NCBI RefSeq assembly: GCF_031085375.1
Contig: NZ_JAVCWF010000001.1
Location: 2,914,001-2,978,000, forward strand
Direction of reading: 5' to 3'
Origin: Lactiplantibacillus brownii
GTDB taxonomy: Bacteria > Bacillota > Bacilli > Lactobacillales > Lactobacillaceae
Length of the DNA: 64,000 nt
Part shown: one piece after another, positions 39,268-49,110 of the stretch
Numbering within the stretch: position 1 is the stretch's first letter
How the letters are laid out: the number at the start of each line of letters is the position of its first letter
Made by a program: the position numbers and the translations under genes
Notes under the pieces: model-generated
Seen by the model: the letters and a program-made list of their open reading frames with translations, nothing else
Databases searched by the model: none
What the model was told of the DNA's origin: nothing

Positions 39268-40788
39268 CTATTTTACCGCTTTCTTTTCAGCCATGTTCTT
39301 CTTATATTGATCGTAATCTGTAACCATCAAGAAGTAGTTCTTAGGATCATGTCGGTATTCAAGTTGTGGAATAATAACCAGAATAAGAACAACCGCAACA
39401 ATCCCAAAGACACCCAAGAATTTCATAAGGACTGTGAAGAATGGCCAAACAGTATCCCAATCGAACATCCCAAGATAGCCACCGAACTTCGATAAACCGA
39501 CCCAACTAGAGATAAGGGCGGCACCAAAGACTTGGACTAAGCCACTTAAGAACGGCAATAACATCGCTGCTTTGGCTCCGGCTCGTTTATTCGCATAAAT
39601 CCCAAAGGCGGCATTATCAAAGAACAGTGGAATAAACCCAGCAATGATAATTGTTGGTGAATGGAAAATAAGTAATGCACCAATCGCGATAAACTGACCT
39701 AAAGCACCAAATAAGAAACCAATCGTCACAGCATTAGGTTCACCAAAGGCAAAGGTCGCAGCCACATCGATACCAGGCACAGAACCAGGTAATAACCGAT
39801 CTGAAATCCCAGTAAAACTTTCAGTTAATTCGCCAACGAAAGTCCGAACACCTAATTGCAAGATTGCCAAGTTAACGGCAAAGCTTAGTGAGGTGGTTAA
39901 AATATAGAATAAGAAGCTACCATTTGGTGCTAAGCCAGAAACACCTTTACTAGCAGTATAAACACCATTGAAGTATGACCGACCGAGCACTAACATAATA
40001 ATCCCGAAGAAGAACAACATTAGAATCCCAGTTGCAACCATATTTTCGTTGAAGATTTTCAAGAAACCTGGCAGTTGAATATCTTCTAATCGTTGAGCTT
40101 TCTTGTTAGATTTGATTTCATGTGCCTTAAATTTATCTGACAACCATGAAACAAAGGCAATCCCGAAAACTTGTTGGTGAGCAATGGCAAAACCACCACC
40201 GTCCGTTAAATCTTGTGTGTAACGAATAGTTAAGTTTGAACCTACTGCCCAATAGAGTCCGAGAATGACACCCATGACCAATAAAACTTCAATCCGACCC
40301 ATTTTTGGGAAGCAGAACAATAATAGCCAGAATGCCGTTGCTGCTTGTTGAACCTGAACATTACCAGTTGTAAAAACGGCTCTTAATTTAGTATACTTTT
40401 GGAACCGAACTAATAGAATATTGAAGATAAATGCAAACAACAATAGCAACATGACATCACCGAATGTCCGCCCAAAGGTCTTCATCAGTCCATCGGTAAC
40501 CGCGTTTTGACCAAAATATGGATCAATCACCGTTGCTGTTAAGTTAAAGCGATCTTTTAAACCAGTTAAGATTGGTCGAAAACTACTAACCAAACCACCA
40601 GACCCAACCATTAAAATCATGTACCCAATTACAGCCTTCAAAAAACCTGCAATCGATTCATACAATGGCTTACGTTCCAGAATATAACCAAGCAATACGA
40701 TGAAACCAATCATGTAAGCTGGTTGGGTTAGAATATTATTGGCAAAGTAGTCCCATATTTTCATTAAAATATCTAGAAACTGCGACAT
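39268..40788 (-). CDS. ulaA: PTS ascorbate-specific EIIC
   Basis: 506 residues with about eleven hydrophobic segments. AIAHQQVFGIAFVSWLSDKF, NLAILQLGVRTFVGEL and PGSVPGIDVAATFAFGEPNA are UlaA-family features. It moves L-ascorbate into the cell as L-ascorbate-6-phosphate. Its company with UlaB, UlaC, UlaG, UlaD, UlaE and UlaF makes ascorbate the firm assignment here. The C-terminal tail is charged (DPKNYFLMVTDYDQYKKNM). Confidence 0.93.
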   Translation of the reverse strand: MSQFLDILMKIWDYFANNILTQPAYMIGFIVLLGYILERKPLYESIAGFLKAVIGYMILMVGSGGLVSSFRPILTGLKDRFNLTATVIDPYFGQNAVTDGLMKTFGRTFGDVMLLLLFAFIFNILLVRFQKYTKLRAVFTTGNVQVQQAATAFWLLLFCFPKMGRIEVLLVMGVILGLYWAVGSNLTIRYTQDLTDGGGFAIAHQQVFGIAFVSWLSDKFKAHEIKSNKKAQRLEDIQLPGFLKIFNENMVATGILMLFFFGIIMLVLGRSYFNGVYTASKGVSGLAPNGSFLFYILTTSLSFAVNLAILQLGVRTFVGELTESFTGISDRLLPGSVPGIDVAATFAFGEPNAVTIGFLFGALGQFIAIGALLIFHSPTIIIAGFIPLFFDNAAFGIYANKRAGAKAAMLLPFLSGLVQVFGAALISSWVGLSKFGGYLGMFDWDTVWPFFTVLMKFLGVFGIVAVVLILVIIPQLEYRHDPKNYFLMVTDYDQYKKNMAEKKAVK

Positions 40789-40804
40789 GAGTGTGCCCCT
40801 TTCT

Positions 40805-41263
40805 TTAACTCATTCCGTCAACAATTGCCTTGAAGTCAGCAACACTGTCAACAGCTAGAAGTTTATCAATCAGACCATCCGTCATTAATAAATCCGATAA
40901 ATCACTGATGTTTTTCAAATGCTGATCCGGATCTTTAGCTGTTAGCGTGAAGAACAATTGTGCATGTGAGTCAGGGTTATCTTTATCGAAAACCACTGGT
41001 TCTGGAAACTTTGTGAAACTAATCGCAGTTCCTAAGACATTTGTACTTTCAGCTAATGCATGTGGCATCGCCACACCTGGTACAATCACGATATATGGTC
41101 CATTTTTCTCAACGTTTAAAATAATTTCGTCAAGGTATTCTTTTTTTATATATTGATGTTCAATTAGCTTAGCACCGGATTGACGTAACGCATCACGCCA
41201 ATCTTTGGCTGGTTCATGTCGAATATCAACAAGATCCTTTTCTAAAAAATCATTCAGTAACAT
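40805..41263 (-). CDS. ulaC: PTS ascorbate-specific EIIA
   Basis: 152 residues. Active histidine in VPGVAMPHALAEST, with GPYIVI before it, as in the UlaC/SgaA type. It passes phosphate from HPr to UlaB. It lies between ulaG and ulaA with short gaps. Confidence 0.92.
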   Translation of the reverse strand: MLLNDFLEKDLVDIRHEPAKDWRDALRQSGAKLIEHQYIKKEYLDEIILNVEKNGPYIVIVPGVAMPHALAESTNVLGTAISFTKFPEPVVFDKDNPDSHAQLFFTLTAKDPDQHLKNISDLSDLLMTDGLIDKLLAVDSVADFKAIVDGMS

Positions 41264-41286
41264 TTCAACTCACCAACTTCGTTATT

Positions 41287-42357
41287 TTATAGGAATGATG
41301 GGAATGGCGTATCATTATCAATTGAGAAAGCATCATGGAAACCACGGTCAAAGTTGAATTCCATGCGATCTTTGTCATCTGGATAAGTGAATTCCCCACC
41401 AACTTGCCAGATATATGGTTTAAATTTATACTGCAACCGATCCTTCTTGAAATTCCATAACATGGTAATTTCCTTTGGATCAGCCATAAAGTTCGTCCAA
41501 ATATCATAATGAACTGGAATGATAACCTTAGTCTTTAGAGATTCAGCCATCCGTAAGATATCAACCGAAGTAACTTTATCCGTAATTCCACGAGGGTTTT
41601 CACCGTAGGCTCCCAAAGCGACGTCAACGTGGTTTTCATTACCATGTTTAGCAAACATGTTTGAGTAGTGCGAATCAGCAGCATGATAGAGATTGCCACC
41701 AGTCGTTTCAAATAAGTAATTAACTGCAATCTTGTTCATATCTTGCGGCATCTTACCTTTGAGTGTCACTGATGGATCATCTTCAGTAACCAACGCCGTT
41801 CGATCAAAACCTTCCAGTACTTTAACCTTAGTCTTACCAATCGTTACGACATCACCAGGCTTAACCACAACGGTCTTTTCAGCCGGAACACCCCAACTTT
41901 GCCAAATTTCACAAACTTTTTCAGGGCCATAGAACTTAGCTTCTGGGCAATTGGCATTAACAGCCGCCGCAGTATTGACATCCAAATGATCACTATGAAT
42001 ATGACTAACGAACAAGGCATCAACATCCTTAATCGCAAATGGATCAATGACAAATGGTTGATTCCGTAAATTAGGTTGCATAGCCTGAACGCCACTCATC
42101 CGCTGCATCTGATGACCCTTACGCATCATACCGTTACCATGAGATTGCTTCCCGGTCCCACACCACATATCAACTAAAATGTTAGTTGATTCGGCGGTCT
42201 TCAACCAGATACCAGTACAACCTAACCACCACATTGAAAATGTTCCTGGTTTAACTTGCTTATCAGCAATTTCCTCATTTAACCAAGTACCCCATTCTGG
42301 GAATGTATTTAAAATCCAGCTTTCACGTGTTACGTTATTGATATTTTTGTCTGCCAT
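41287..42357 (-). CDS. ulaG: L-ascorbate-6-phosphate lactonase
   Basis: 356 residues from ATG 42357 (GGAGG seven bases upstream; the frame is open five codons more). Metallo-beta-lactamase fold with metal ligands in [16 protein letters not shown], and [23 protein letters not shown] and [13 protein letters not shown], all UlaG signatures. It hydrolyses L-ascorbate-6-P to 3-keto-L-gulonate-6-P in a Mn-dependent cytoplasmic reaction. It is the first gene of the operon behind the regulated promoter. Confidence 0.94.
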   Translation of the reverse strand: MADKNINNVTRESWILNTFPEWGTWLNEEIADKQVKPGTFSMWWLGCTGIWLKTAESTNILVDMWCGTGKQSHGNGMMRKGHQMQRMSGVQAMQPNLRNQPFVIDPFAIKDVDALFVSHIHSDHLDVNTAAAVNANCPEAKFYGPEKVCEIWQSWGVPAEKTVVVKPGDVVTIGKTKVKVLEGFDRTALVTEDDPSVTLKGKMPQDMNKIAVNYLFETTGGNLYHAADSHYSNMFAKHGNENHVDVALGAYGENPRGITDKVTSVDILRMAESLKTKVIIPVHYDIWTNFMADPKEITMLWNFKKDRLQYKFKPYIWQVGGEFTYPDDKDRMEFNFDRGFHDAFSIDNDTPFPSFL

Positions 42358-42400
42358 GATGATTCCTCCCAATAAATTTATATCTCATATTTCATTTATA

Positions 42401-42488
42401 ATGATACGTGCGTTTGTATTCGCTTTCAATATGCCGTTATGTTCGTTTGGTGTGTTTACGAACTTTATATGTCCATTTTATGAACATT
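42401..42488 (-). promoter_or_regulatory. ula promoter with cre and DeoR-type operators
   Basis: On the minus strand TTGAAA (42424-42429), 17 bp, TATCAT (42401-42406). TGAAAGCGAATACA (42415-42428) is a relaxed cre over the -35. Upstream are inverted repeats GTTCGT...ACGAAC (42441-42463) and ATGTCCA...TGAACAT (42469-42487), with another ATGAACAT at 42570-42577: likely binding sites of the DeoR protein. Nothing else is seen in the 300-bp gap besides the GH1 terminator. Confidence 0.72.
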
Positions 42489-42587
42489 ATCATTTACCTC
42501 ATCTTTTAAGCTTGTTTTACAACCAACTTTCGTCTAAAAACACTCTTATACATTACCACTAGTCACTTTATGAACATAAAAGTACCA

Positions 42588-42634
42588 CAAACAAGCCGCT
42601 AGCCTATTTTTCTCTAGGTCAGCGACTTGTTTTA
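42588..42634 (-). terminator. Terminator of the mannoside operon
   Basis: On the minus strand AACAAGTCGCTGACCTA pairs with TAGGCTAGCGGCTTGTTT with two bulged or mismatched places. It lies just after the GH1 stop. Confidence 0.7.
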
Positions 42635-42661
42635 ATCATGCTGTTTTATTTAAAATTAATT

Positions 42662-44053
42662 CTACTCTTCAAACGTCCCAGTCTCACTCAACCGATTAAA
42701 CCAGCCAGCCGACTTCTTCAACGTCTTCTCCTGCGTATGAATATCATCGCGAATCAGACCATAGCGGTTGTGATAGGCGTGATTCCAGGACCAGCAATCA
42801 ATTGCCGTCCAGACAAAGTAGCCTTTGCAGTTGGAACCTGCGTCAATTCCTTTGGCAAGCGCCGTCAGATGTGCCTTCATGAAGTCAATTCGATAGTCAT
42901 CTTGGACGACACCATCCGCCGCCATGAAGCGCTCTTCACCAGCGACGCCCATCCCATTTTCAGAGATAAACCAAGGAATGTTATGATAATTTTCGCGAAT
43001 ATTATCCGCAATGTCAGTCATCGCTTGCGGATAGATTTCCCAACCACGATCCACGTTCATCACGCGACCGGGCATCGCATATTCCTTAAAGTAAATGTCC
43101 GGTAGCCATGGCTGCAAGCTTTTTGGACTGATATCTGGCCGCTCAACGCGGAACGGATGGTAATAATTCACACCGAGGTAATCGACAGGGTTAGCCGCGA
43201 TAATCGCCAATTCAGCCGCGGTCGCGTCCCATAAAACGCCATCGTGATCCAAGGTTGCCACTAATTTGGCTGGAAAATGGCCCAGCACAGCTGGATCTAA
43301 AAACAGATTATTCGACCAGAGTTCCGCAAATTCGGCCGCGGCCACATCTGCTGAATCATCCGTCGCCGCATAGGCAGGCGTCAAGTTGAGGATGATCCCA
43401 ATTTTATGCGCCTTATCTGGGCAAATTTCATGGAAACGTGCAATGGCTTTCGCCGACGCTAAATTCATGTTATACGCCACTTGTACCGCTTTAGGACCAT
43501 CTTTCAAACAAGGATAGTGCCAGCCGTACAAGTATTGCCCGTCAACGACCACTTTGGGCTCATTGAACGTGAACCAATCATCAACCCGGTCGCCAAATAG
43601 TTTAAAGCATTGCGCCGCAAATTTGACGAACAACTCCACCACATGTTTAGACTCCCAGCCACCGTATTGCTCATAGAGTTCGACCGGCAAGTCAAAGTGA
43701 TGCAAGTTGAGATACGGCTTAATATGATGGGCCAACATCGCATCAATCACATGATTATAGAAAGCAACGCCATCTGGATTCAGGCTAGCCGTTTCAAAAT
43801 CATCGATCAAACGCGTCCACTGAATCGATGTTCGCAATCCCTTGATACCGGCCTTTTCCATCAAAGCTAAATCAGTTTCGTAATCATTGTAAAAGTTCGA
43901 AGCGGTATCTGGACCGACACCACTATCAAAAGCCGCTGGATCAGTCGCAAACCAATAATCGAAGACATTTTGATGCTGCTTATGAAAATTACCTTCAGTT
44001 TGTGGGCCCGACGTCGCCGCACCCCAAACAAAGTCCTTCGGAAAAGTGACCAT
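42662..44053 (-). CDS. GH1 glycosidase, LacG/phospho-beta-glycosidase-like with altered phosphate pocket
   Basis: 463 residues, full-length GH1. Acid/base glutamate in WFTFNEPKVV, nucleophile glutamate in FISENGMGV, and WTRLIDD. The C-terminal segment DCWSWNHAYHNRYG matches the LacG segment that holds the phosphate-binding Ser-x6-Lys-x-Tyr: serine and tyrosine are kept but lysine is asparagine. KKSAGWF is also LacG-like. It may act on unphosphorylated beta-mannosides or beta-glucosides. It is the last gene of an operon with GH38, GH125 and a ROK kinase, so the beta-linked core mannose of N-glycans is a possible target. AGGAGG precedes ATG. Confidence 0.88.
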   Translation of the reverse strand: MVTFPKDFVWGAATSGPQTEGNFHKQHQNVFDYWFATDPAAFDSGVGPDTASNFYNDYETDLALMEKAGIKGLRTSIQWTRLIDDFETASLNPDGVAFYNHVIDAMLAHHIKPYLNLHHFDLPVELYEQYGGWESKHVVELFVKFAAQCFKLFGDRVDDWFTFNEPKVVVDGQYLYGWHYPCLKDGPKAVQVAYNMNLASAKAIARFHEICPDKAHKIGIILNLTPAYAATDDSADVAAAEFAELWSNNLFLDPAVLGHFPAKLVATLDHDGVLWDATAAELAIIAANPVDYLGVNYYHPFRVERPDISPKSLQPWLPDIYFKEYAMPGRVMNVDRGWEIYPQAMTDIADNIRENYHNIPWFISENGMGVAGEERFMAADGVVQDDYRIDFMKAHLTALAKGIDAGSNCKGYFVWTAIDCWSWNHAYHNRYGLIRDDIHTQEKTLKKSAGWFNRLSETGTFEE

Positions 44054-44066
44054 TTAAACTTTCCTC

Positions 44067-44948
44067 CTAATTCGTTGATTGTTCAAAGTCGACAGCTGCA
44101 CCGCGCAAGTTGGCCTCGCTGGTATACCGGCATAAAGCTAATTCAGGCCGAATCGTCGCAATTTCAACTTGTTTGTAGATCTTGTCCAAAGCGGTCTCAA
44201 TCCCCGGAATCAGTTGCGGGTTATTAGAAATCCCGCCACCTAAAACGATCTTTTCTGGATCAAAGCTGTATTGGATATTGAAAATGCCTTGAGCTAAGGC
44301 CGCATACATCGTATTCAATTCGCGTTGGGCATCCAAGTCTGCTTTAGCCGCCAACGTATACAACTTTTCGCCTGTTAAAGGACTGGCCAGCTGTTTACCG
44401 GTCGCCGCAAGATACCGGCGAATTGCGTTGGGTACCGTTCCAAGCTCGCTCAGTGTGCCATGATCATTAATCTTGGTATAGCCAAACTCACCACCAAATA
44501 AATGGGCACCATGCCAGATTTGATGATTAAAGATCAACGCACCACCCACACCCGTGCCAATCACGAGAAAAGCTAAACTACTGGCACCCGCCCCGGCACC
44601 ACCAGCTAATTCGGCCAGCGCCGCACAGTTGGCATCATTCTCGAGGCTAACTGGCACGCCAAAGCGCTCCACGAGTTCCGCTTGAATCGGGAAGTTATGA
44701 ATATATGGAATTGCACTGGCGCCTTCGATCACGCCGGTCACCTTGTTGACGGCCCCTGGGGAACTGATCCCAACACCGGTAATCGGGGCTTGGGTCTTCA
44801 TCTGCGCGACCTCTGTCGTTAAAACGGTCATAAATTCCGCTTTAGTTTTCGGTGTCGGTACAGCATGATGGTGCGTTAAAGTGTCATTTTGCCAAATCGC
44901 AAATTTAATACTGGTCCCACCAATATCGATCAATCCTAATGTTGACAC
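44067..44948 (-). CDS. ROK-family sugar kinase
   Basis: 293 residues from GTG 44948 (GAGGTG upstream). DIGGTSIKFAIW is the ATP phosphate loop, LENDANCAALAE the sugar-binding and catalytic aspartate region, FLVIGTGVGGALI the second phosphate loop. The usual zinc-binding CxCGxxGCxE is missing; the aligned region is GYTKINDHGTLSELGT. It probably phosphorylates mannose released by the neighbouring mannosidases to mannose-6-phosphate, inferred from context. It starts 2 bp after the GH38 stop. Confidence 0.87.
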   Translation of the reverse strand: MSTLGLIDIGGTSIKFAIWQNDTLTHHHAVPTPKTKAEFMTVLTTEVAQMKTQAPITGVGISSPGAVNKVTGVIEGASAIPYIHNFPIQAELVERFGVPVSLENDANCAALAELAGGAGAGASSLAFLVIGTGVGGALIFNHQIWHGAHLFGGEFGYTKINDHGTLSELGTVPNAIRRYLAATGKQLASPLTGEKLYTLAAKADLDAQRELNTMYAALAQGIFNIQYSFDPEKIVLGGGISNNPQLIPGIETALDKIYKQVEIATIRPELALCRYTSEANLRGAAVDFEQSTN

Positions 44949-44949
44949 G

Positions 44950-47661
44950 TTACTTCACCTCGGCGTCCTTAAACAATAATGTTTTGATTTCGGCCGGTTC
45001 TAAGTGATCAATGGCTTTATCGGCCAAGGGTTCTTCGAAGAAATTGACCACTTGTGGCGTTTCGTCCTTAAAGTTGACCCTCAAATCAGCGGCAGCTTGA
45101 CCCAAGTTGTAGCCACGTAACGTCACACCCGCCGACTCATTGGCACGTTTCAAGCTCGTCACTTCAAAAGCTGGGGCGTCAAGTTGCAAATAGTTGCCCG
45201 CCGCAGCTAAGTCGCCATTATGATGACCCGTGGCTTGCACGCTAAATGGCACTTGATTCGTGTGCGCATCATGATAACTGACCAACCGTTGTTCGTCACT
45301 CCCATCGTGCAATTCAAGGCTGTAGTTAAAGGTAAATGCGCCTTGAGTTTGGGCTTCTGGTGTTGCAAAGTAACCCCAGTCCCCAAGTTCACCGACCGAG
45401 CGAATCATGGTCAGCGCAATCGTCCCATCAGCTGGCAGGATTTCGTATTCATTCAGCCCGATATTTCCAACGGTGACCCCATTTTCAGCATCGTGCAAAT
45501 TGACGAAGGCTTGTTGATGTTGTGGATTCGTTGGATTTTGCCAAGTCTTTGCGGGATGATTTGGCCGCGTCACCGTTTCATAAATCGAATCGGCTTCATT
45601 CGTATCAGTCACTAAATTGGTCTTGAATAAGACGCGGACCCGATGATCACGCATTTGGTTATTTAAGGTCGTTTCAAATTGTAATTGTTTGCTGTGCCGA
45701 CCTAACGTGATCGTAGTCGTCAGATCCAATGGCCGTAACTCAGCTGATCGTTTAGCCGTCCGTTGCGTAATATCAATGATGGCTTTTTCTTCTTTGATCA
45801 ACGTTTCATCCGCTGAAACGGGGATTTGTAGGTGATTGACCACTTTAATAGCCGCACCTAACGCATCATCATGAATCAGCGTCGTTTCCATTGGGAAGTC
45901 TGTCGATAAAATAGCTTGATTATCAGCCGTTTGCCGATAAATATATTCATTACCCATGTCGCCGGTATCTTCAAAGACCATCATTTGATGATAAGTCTTG
46001 CCGGTTTCTCGATTAGTGACCGTTAAGCTACCATCTGCCTCAAGTGTGGCTTTAACCCACTCGTTGCTGAGTTCGTGGTCATTGCTTGGCGTTGTTGGCG
46101 CCACTTCAACGGCTTTGGCAGCCACGGACTTCGCTTGTAAGCCAAAGGCTTCCCAAGCAAAGGCTGGTAGTCCAGTGATATTCAAGGCAATCGTAATTTC
46201 AATGGCTTGATACGCAATCCGGAAGCTGTCTTTTGGTAAGTCATAATGGAAGCCAATCTCTTGGTTAACGACCCGGAATGGGATGGCTTGACCATTATGA
46301 TCAACAACGGCTAATTCTGGTAAGGCCGCTAACTCGGCTTCAAGTTCGGCACGTTGTTCTTGAATCGTCCCAGCTTCACTAAAGTTACGGCGATCCCATT
46401 CGATTGTTACTTCAGTGAGGCCAGACTTCGGATAGCCTGCCGTATTTACCACGACAAATGGTTTGGCACTCGCATCAAAATCAGTAGTCTTCACCCGACT
46501 AGTGAGCAAGGTCAAGGCGTCTTGCGCGACAAACCGACCCACTTCACGCGACTTAGCAAAACGCGTCATCATTTCGCGGTGAACATCATCAACAGAACAG
46601 CCACAGATGCTGTCGTGTGGGTGATTTTGCAACAATAGTTTCCAAGCATAACGTAGCCGATCATGTGGATAATCTTTGGCTGGATAGGCCATCGTCGCCA
46701 ATGGTTCCGCTTGATTTTCGATTAAGCGTTCAGTCTTGGTATTCGTTTGCTTGAGATAAACGCGACTGGATGCGGTATTGGCTAACGTATACCAGCCATC
46801 CGTTTCTTGACTCGTTAATTCACCATGAATGGTACTCAAATCCTTGGGGAGATCTTCACTCAATGTCTTCAAATAGTCGGTAAAGTTTGTATGAATAAAT
46901 TCATAATCTGGATAAAGCTGGTTGGCAACTTTAATTGCCTTGGTGACGTTCAGCTGAACTGGTTGGTGGTCAACCCCATTCATCATGAGGAGATCACCGG
47001 TTGAAGCAAACTTTTCAGCATCCGCTAACTTTTGGTCCCAGAAAGCCTTCGCTTTATCGGGTTCAACTGGAATTTCATTCCCATTACTGTACCAGTTTGC
47101 AAATAACAACCCTAAAATCTTCGAACCATCGGGACCTTGCCACCACATTTCTGAATATTGTGATTCATAGTCTGCATCACCCGTTTGGTTATTAAACCCA
47201 GTTGGAGTGACCCCCCGGCCAAAAGCAGCTGTCTTCAAGTTCGCTAAGGCCATCATTTGTGGCGTCTGACCCATATTCCCGAAAGTATCGGGGAAATAGC
47301 CCAGTGGTACTGTTTGACCATACTTTTTAGCTTCGTCCCGACCTACGATCATGTTACGCACGTTGGATTCAGGACTGATCAAGAAATCATCTTGTAAGAT
47401 GTAAAATGGTCCAATACGCAGCTTCCCGGCTCGAATGGCGGCCGCAACTTCTGGCTTACGTTCTGGTCGAACTTCCAAATAATCATCAAGCGCGATCATT
47501 TGGCCATCTAAATGGAAGCTATCGAAATCGGGATCATGCTTAAAAATATCCAGTAAATTATCGACTAAAGTGACCAAGCGCATGTGGTGTTGCTCAAAGG
47601 GCATGTACCATTCGCGGTCCCAGTGACTATGTGAAATAATAAATACTTTTTTCTTTGTCAT
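44950..47661 (-). CDS. GH38 alpha-mannosidase
   Basis: 903 residues, typical for bacterial GH38 class II enzymes. Zinc ligands in ISHSHWDREWYMPFEQH (His and Asp) at the N-terminus, nucleophile aspartate in GYFPDTFGNMGQTPQMM, later LQNHPHDSICGCSVDDVH with another zinc histidine, and long C-terminal beta domains. No signal peptide, so it acts inside the cell on alpha-1,2/1,3/1,6-mannosides. It lies 10 bp after GH125. It is not separated from the ROK kinase, so mannose release and phosphorylation are coupled. Confidence 0.94.
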   Translation of the reverse strand: MTKKKVFIISHSHWDREWYMPFEQHHMRLVTLVDNLLDIFKHDPDFDSFHLDGQMIALDDYLEVRPERKPEVAAAIRAGKLRIGPFYILQDDFLISPESNVRNMIVGRDEAKKYGQTVPLGYFPDTFGNMGQTPQMMALANLKTAAFGRGVTPTGFNNQTGDADYESQYSEMWWQGPDGSKILGLLFANWYSNGNEIPVEPDKAKAFWDQKLADAEKFASTGDLLMMNGVDHQPVQLNVTKAIKVANQLYPDYEFIHTNFTDYLKTLSEDLPKDLSTIHGELTSQETDGWYTLANTASSRVYLKQTNTKTERLIENQAEPLATMAYPAKDYPHDRLRYAWKLLLQNHPHDSICGCSVDDVHREMMTRFAKSREVGRFVAQDALTLLTSRVKTTDFDASAKPFVVVNTAGYPKSGLTEVTIEWDRRNFSEAGTIQEQRAELEAELAALPELAVVDHNGQAIPFRVVNQEIGFHYDLPKDSFRIAYQAIEITIALNITGLPAFAWEAFGLQAKSVAAKAVEVAPTTPSNDHELSNEWVKATLEADGSLTVTNRETGKTYHQMMVFEDTGDMGNEYIYRQTADNQAILSTDFPMETTLIHDDALGAAIKVVNHLQIPVSADETLIKEEKAIIDITQRTAKRSAELRPLDLTTTITLGRHSKQLQFETTLNNQMRDHRVRVLFKTNLVTDTNEADSIYETVTRPNHPAKTWQNPTNPQHQQAFVNLHDAENGVTVGNIGLNEYEILPADGTIALTMIRSVGELGDWGYFATPEAQTQGAFTFNYSLELHDGSDEQRLVSYHDAHTNQVPFSVQATGHHNGDLAAAGNYLQLDAPAFEVTSLKRANESAGVTLRGYNLGQAAADLRVNFKDETPQVVNFFEEPLADKAIDHLEPAEIKTLLFKDAEVK

Positions 47662-47671
47662 TATTAATTAG

Positions 47672-48961
47672 CTACCTTTCAATTTTAAAACCAAGCGTCG
47701 TCAACAATAATTCGCAATACATCATATTTGCCCACGAGAACCATTCCCGCGTAAAACGCTGATCATCATTGACATCAAAGGACTCATGCATGAGAGCCGT
47801 CCCACCTGTCGTCTGGATCAACGTCGTTAAGGCGGCCAACTGTTGCTCCCGACTATTCGTGGTCAGGCCCTCCATCGCGATTGCAATCGGCCAAATATAA
47901 TCTTTCGGCGTATGTGGGCTTCCTTGCCCCGCCGCCAAACGACCACTGTAATAGTAAGGATTTTCCGGACTCAGCAACGTTTGCCGCGTCCGCTGATAAT
48001 TAACATCCAACAGATCACAATAGCCCAGGTAGGGCGCACTCAACAAACTTGGCACATTACCATCATCCATCAAGCTCGCCTGACCTAAACCATCGACTTC
48101 ATAGGCGTAAACTTTTTCGCCATTCGCATTCGTGGTATAGCCAAACGTCTCAATCCCTGCTTTAACAGTCGTTTGCAAGCGCTGAGCACGGGTAACAATG
48201 TTCGGATCAGCCAGAACACTACTGAAGATTTTTTGTAAATAACCAAGAATCACCACGGCAAACATATTGGCAGGAACGAGATAACCGTACTCACAAGCAT
48301 CATCACTAGGTCGAAAGCCGGACCAGATCATGCCAGTATCACCGACCGGACTGCCCTTGCCACCCTGTGGTAAGGAATCTTCAGGATGATCCTGTGTTCG
48401 AATGAATTGATATGACGAGGTCGCATGATGTTGTTCAACTTCAAAAGTCGTTAACAGTTGTTTGACCCCCGTGACAAAGTTAGCATCGAATTGCGCCGTC
48501 GCACCGGTATTCTTATAAAGGAGATACGCCAACTGCACCGGGTAACATAGTGAATCAATTTCAAATTTTCGTTCCCAGATCCACGGCCCCATCGCGGTCT
48601 GATCAGACTGATGGCCATGGCTGTTAGCGGTTTCATTAAAAGCATTGGCATAAGGATCAATCGTCATATTGAAAAACTGCCGTTGAACGACCCGCGTAAT
48701 CAGCTGGGCAATCTTAGGTTCAGCATGCGCCAAAGCAAGGTACGGCCGCACTTGCGCTGTCGAATCCCGTTGCCACATTGCCGGAATATCCCCGGTCAAA
48801 ATGAAAGCATAACCCTGTTCATCATCCGAAATTGTGGTGGCTAGCGTATTTAAAAAAGTCTTTTGAAAAACCGTCCCTAATTTAGGATCCAATGGCTGGC
48901 TTAGCTGCGTAATCTTCGTGACAAAAGCCTGCACATCCTTATCAACATAATTCGTGGTCAT
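47672..48961 (-). CDS. GH125 exo-alpha-1,6-mannosidase, second copy
   Basis: 429 residues. TGDIPAMWQRDSTAQVRPYL, WIWERKFEIDSLCYPV, SGFRPSDDACEYGYLVPANM and AYEVDGLGQASLMDDGNVPS are the family motifs. It differs from the copy at 22.8 kb in about half of the positions by eye, so it is not a recent duplicate. GAGGTG precedes ATG. It is the first gene of the GH125-GH38-ROK-GH1 operon. Confidence 0.94.
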   Translation of the reverse strand: MTTNYVDKDVQAFVTKITQLSQPLDPKLGTVFQKTFLNTLATTISDDEQGYAFILTGDIPAMWQRDSTAQVRPYLALAHAEPKIAQLITRVVQRQFFNMTIDPYANAFNETANSHGHQSDQTAMGPWIWERKFEIDSLCYPVQLAYLLYKNTGATAQFDANFVTGVKQLLTTFEVEQHHATSSYQFIRTQDHPEDSLPQGGKGSPVGDTGMIWSGFRPSDDACEYGYLVPANMFAVVILGYLQKIFSSVLADPNIVTRAQRLQTTVKAGIETFGYTTNANGEKVYAYEVDGLGQASLMDDGNVPSLLSAPYLGYCDLLDVNYQRTRQTLLSPENPYYYSGRLAAGQGSPHTPKDYIWPIAIAMEGLTTNSREQQLAALTTLIQTTGGTALMHESFDVNDDQRFTREWFSWANMMYCELLLTTLGFKIER

Positions 48962-48977
48962 CGTTTCACCTCATATT

Positions 48978-49074
48978 TGATATATCATTTTCTGTCATTA
49001 TAACATGCTGATACCGGTTGTCTATATCAAATTATGACTTTTTCTTCCCTTTTTACCGCAAAAATGATATATTA
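48978..49074. promoter_or_regulatory. Divergent control region with repeated TGATATATCA operators
   Basis: A perfect palindrome TGATATATCA (48978-48987) lies before the GH125 ribosome site; TGATATATTA (49065-49074) lies before the regulator; a half copy TATATCA (49023-49029) overlaps the -35. The minus promoter is TAGACA (49019-49024), 16 bp, TATAAT (48997-49002). The spacing fits repression of both directions by the 49111 regulator. Confidence 0.78.
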
Positions 49075-49110
49075 GCATTAAAATTAATCAAACAAGGAGG
49101 AAACTTGCTG

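Noticed and set aside
49018..49110. Extension of the GntR-LacI regulator to an upstream ATG
   Set aside because: It would include promoter and operator sequence; the ATG at 49111 has AAGGAGG and starts the normal domain.
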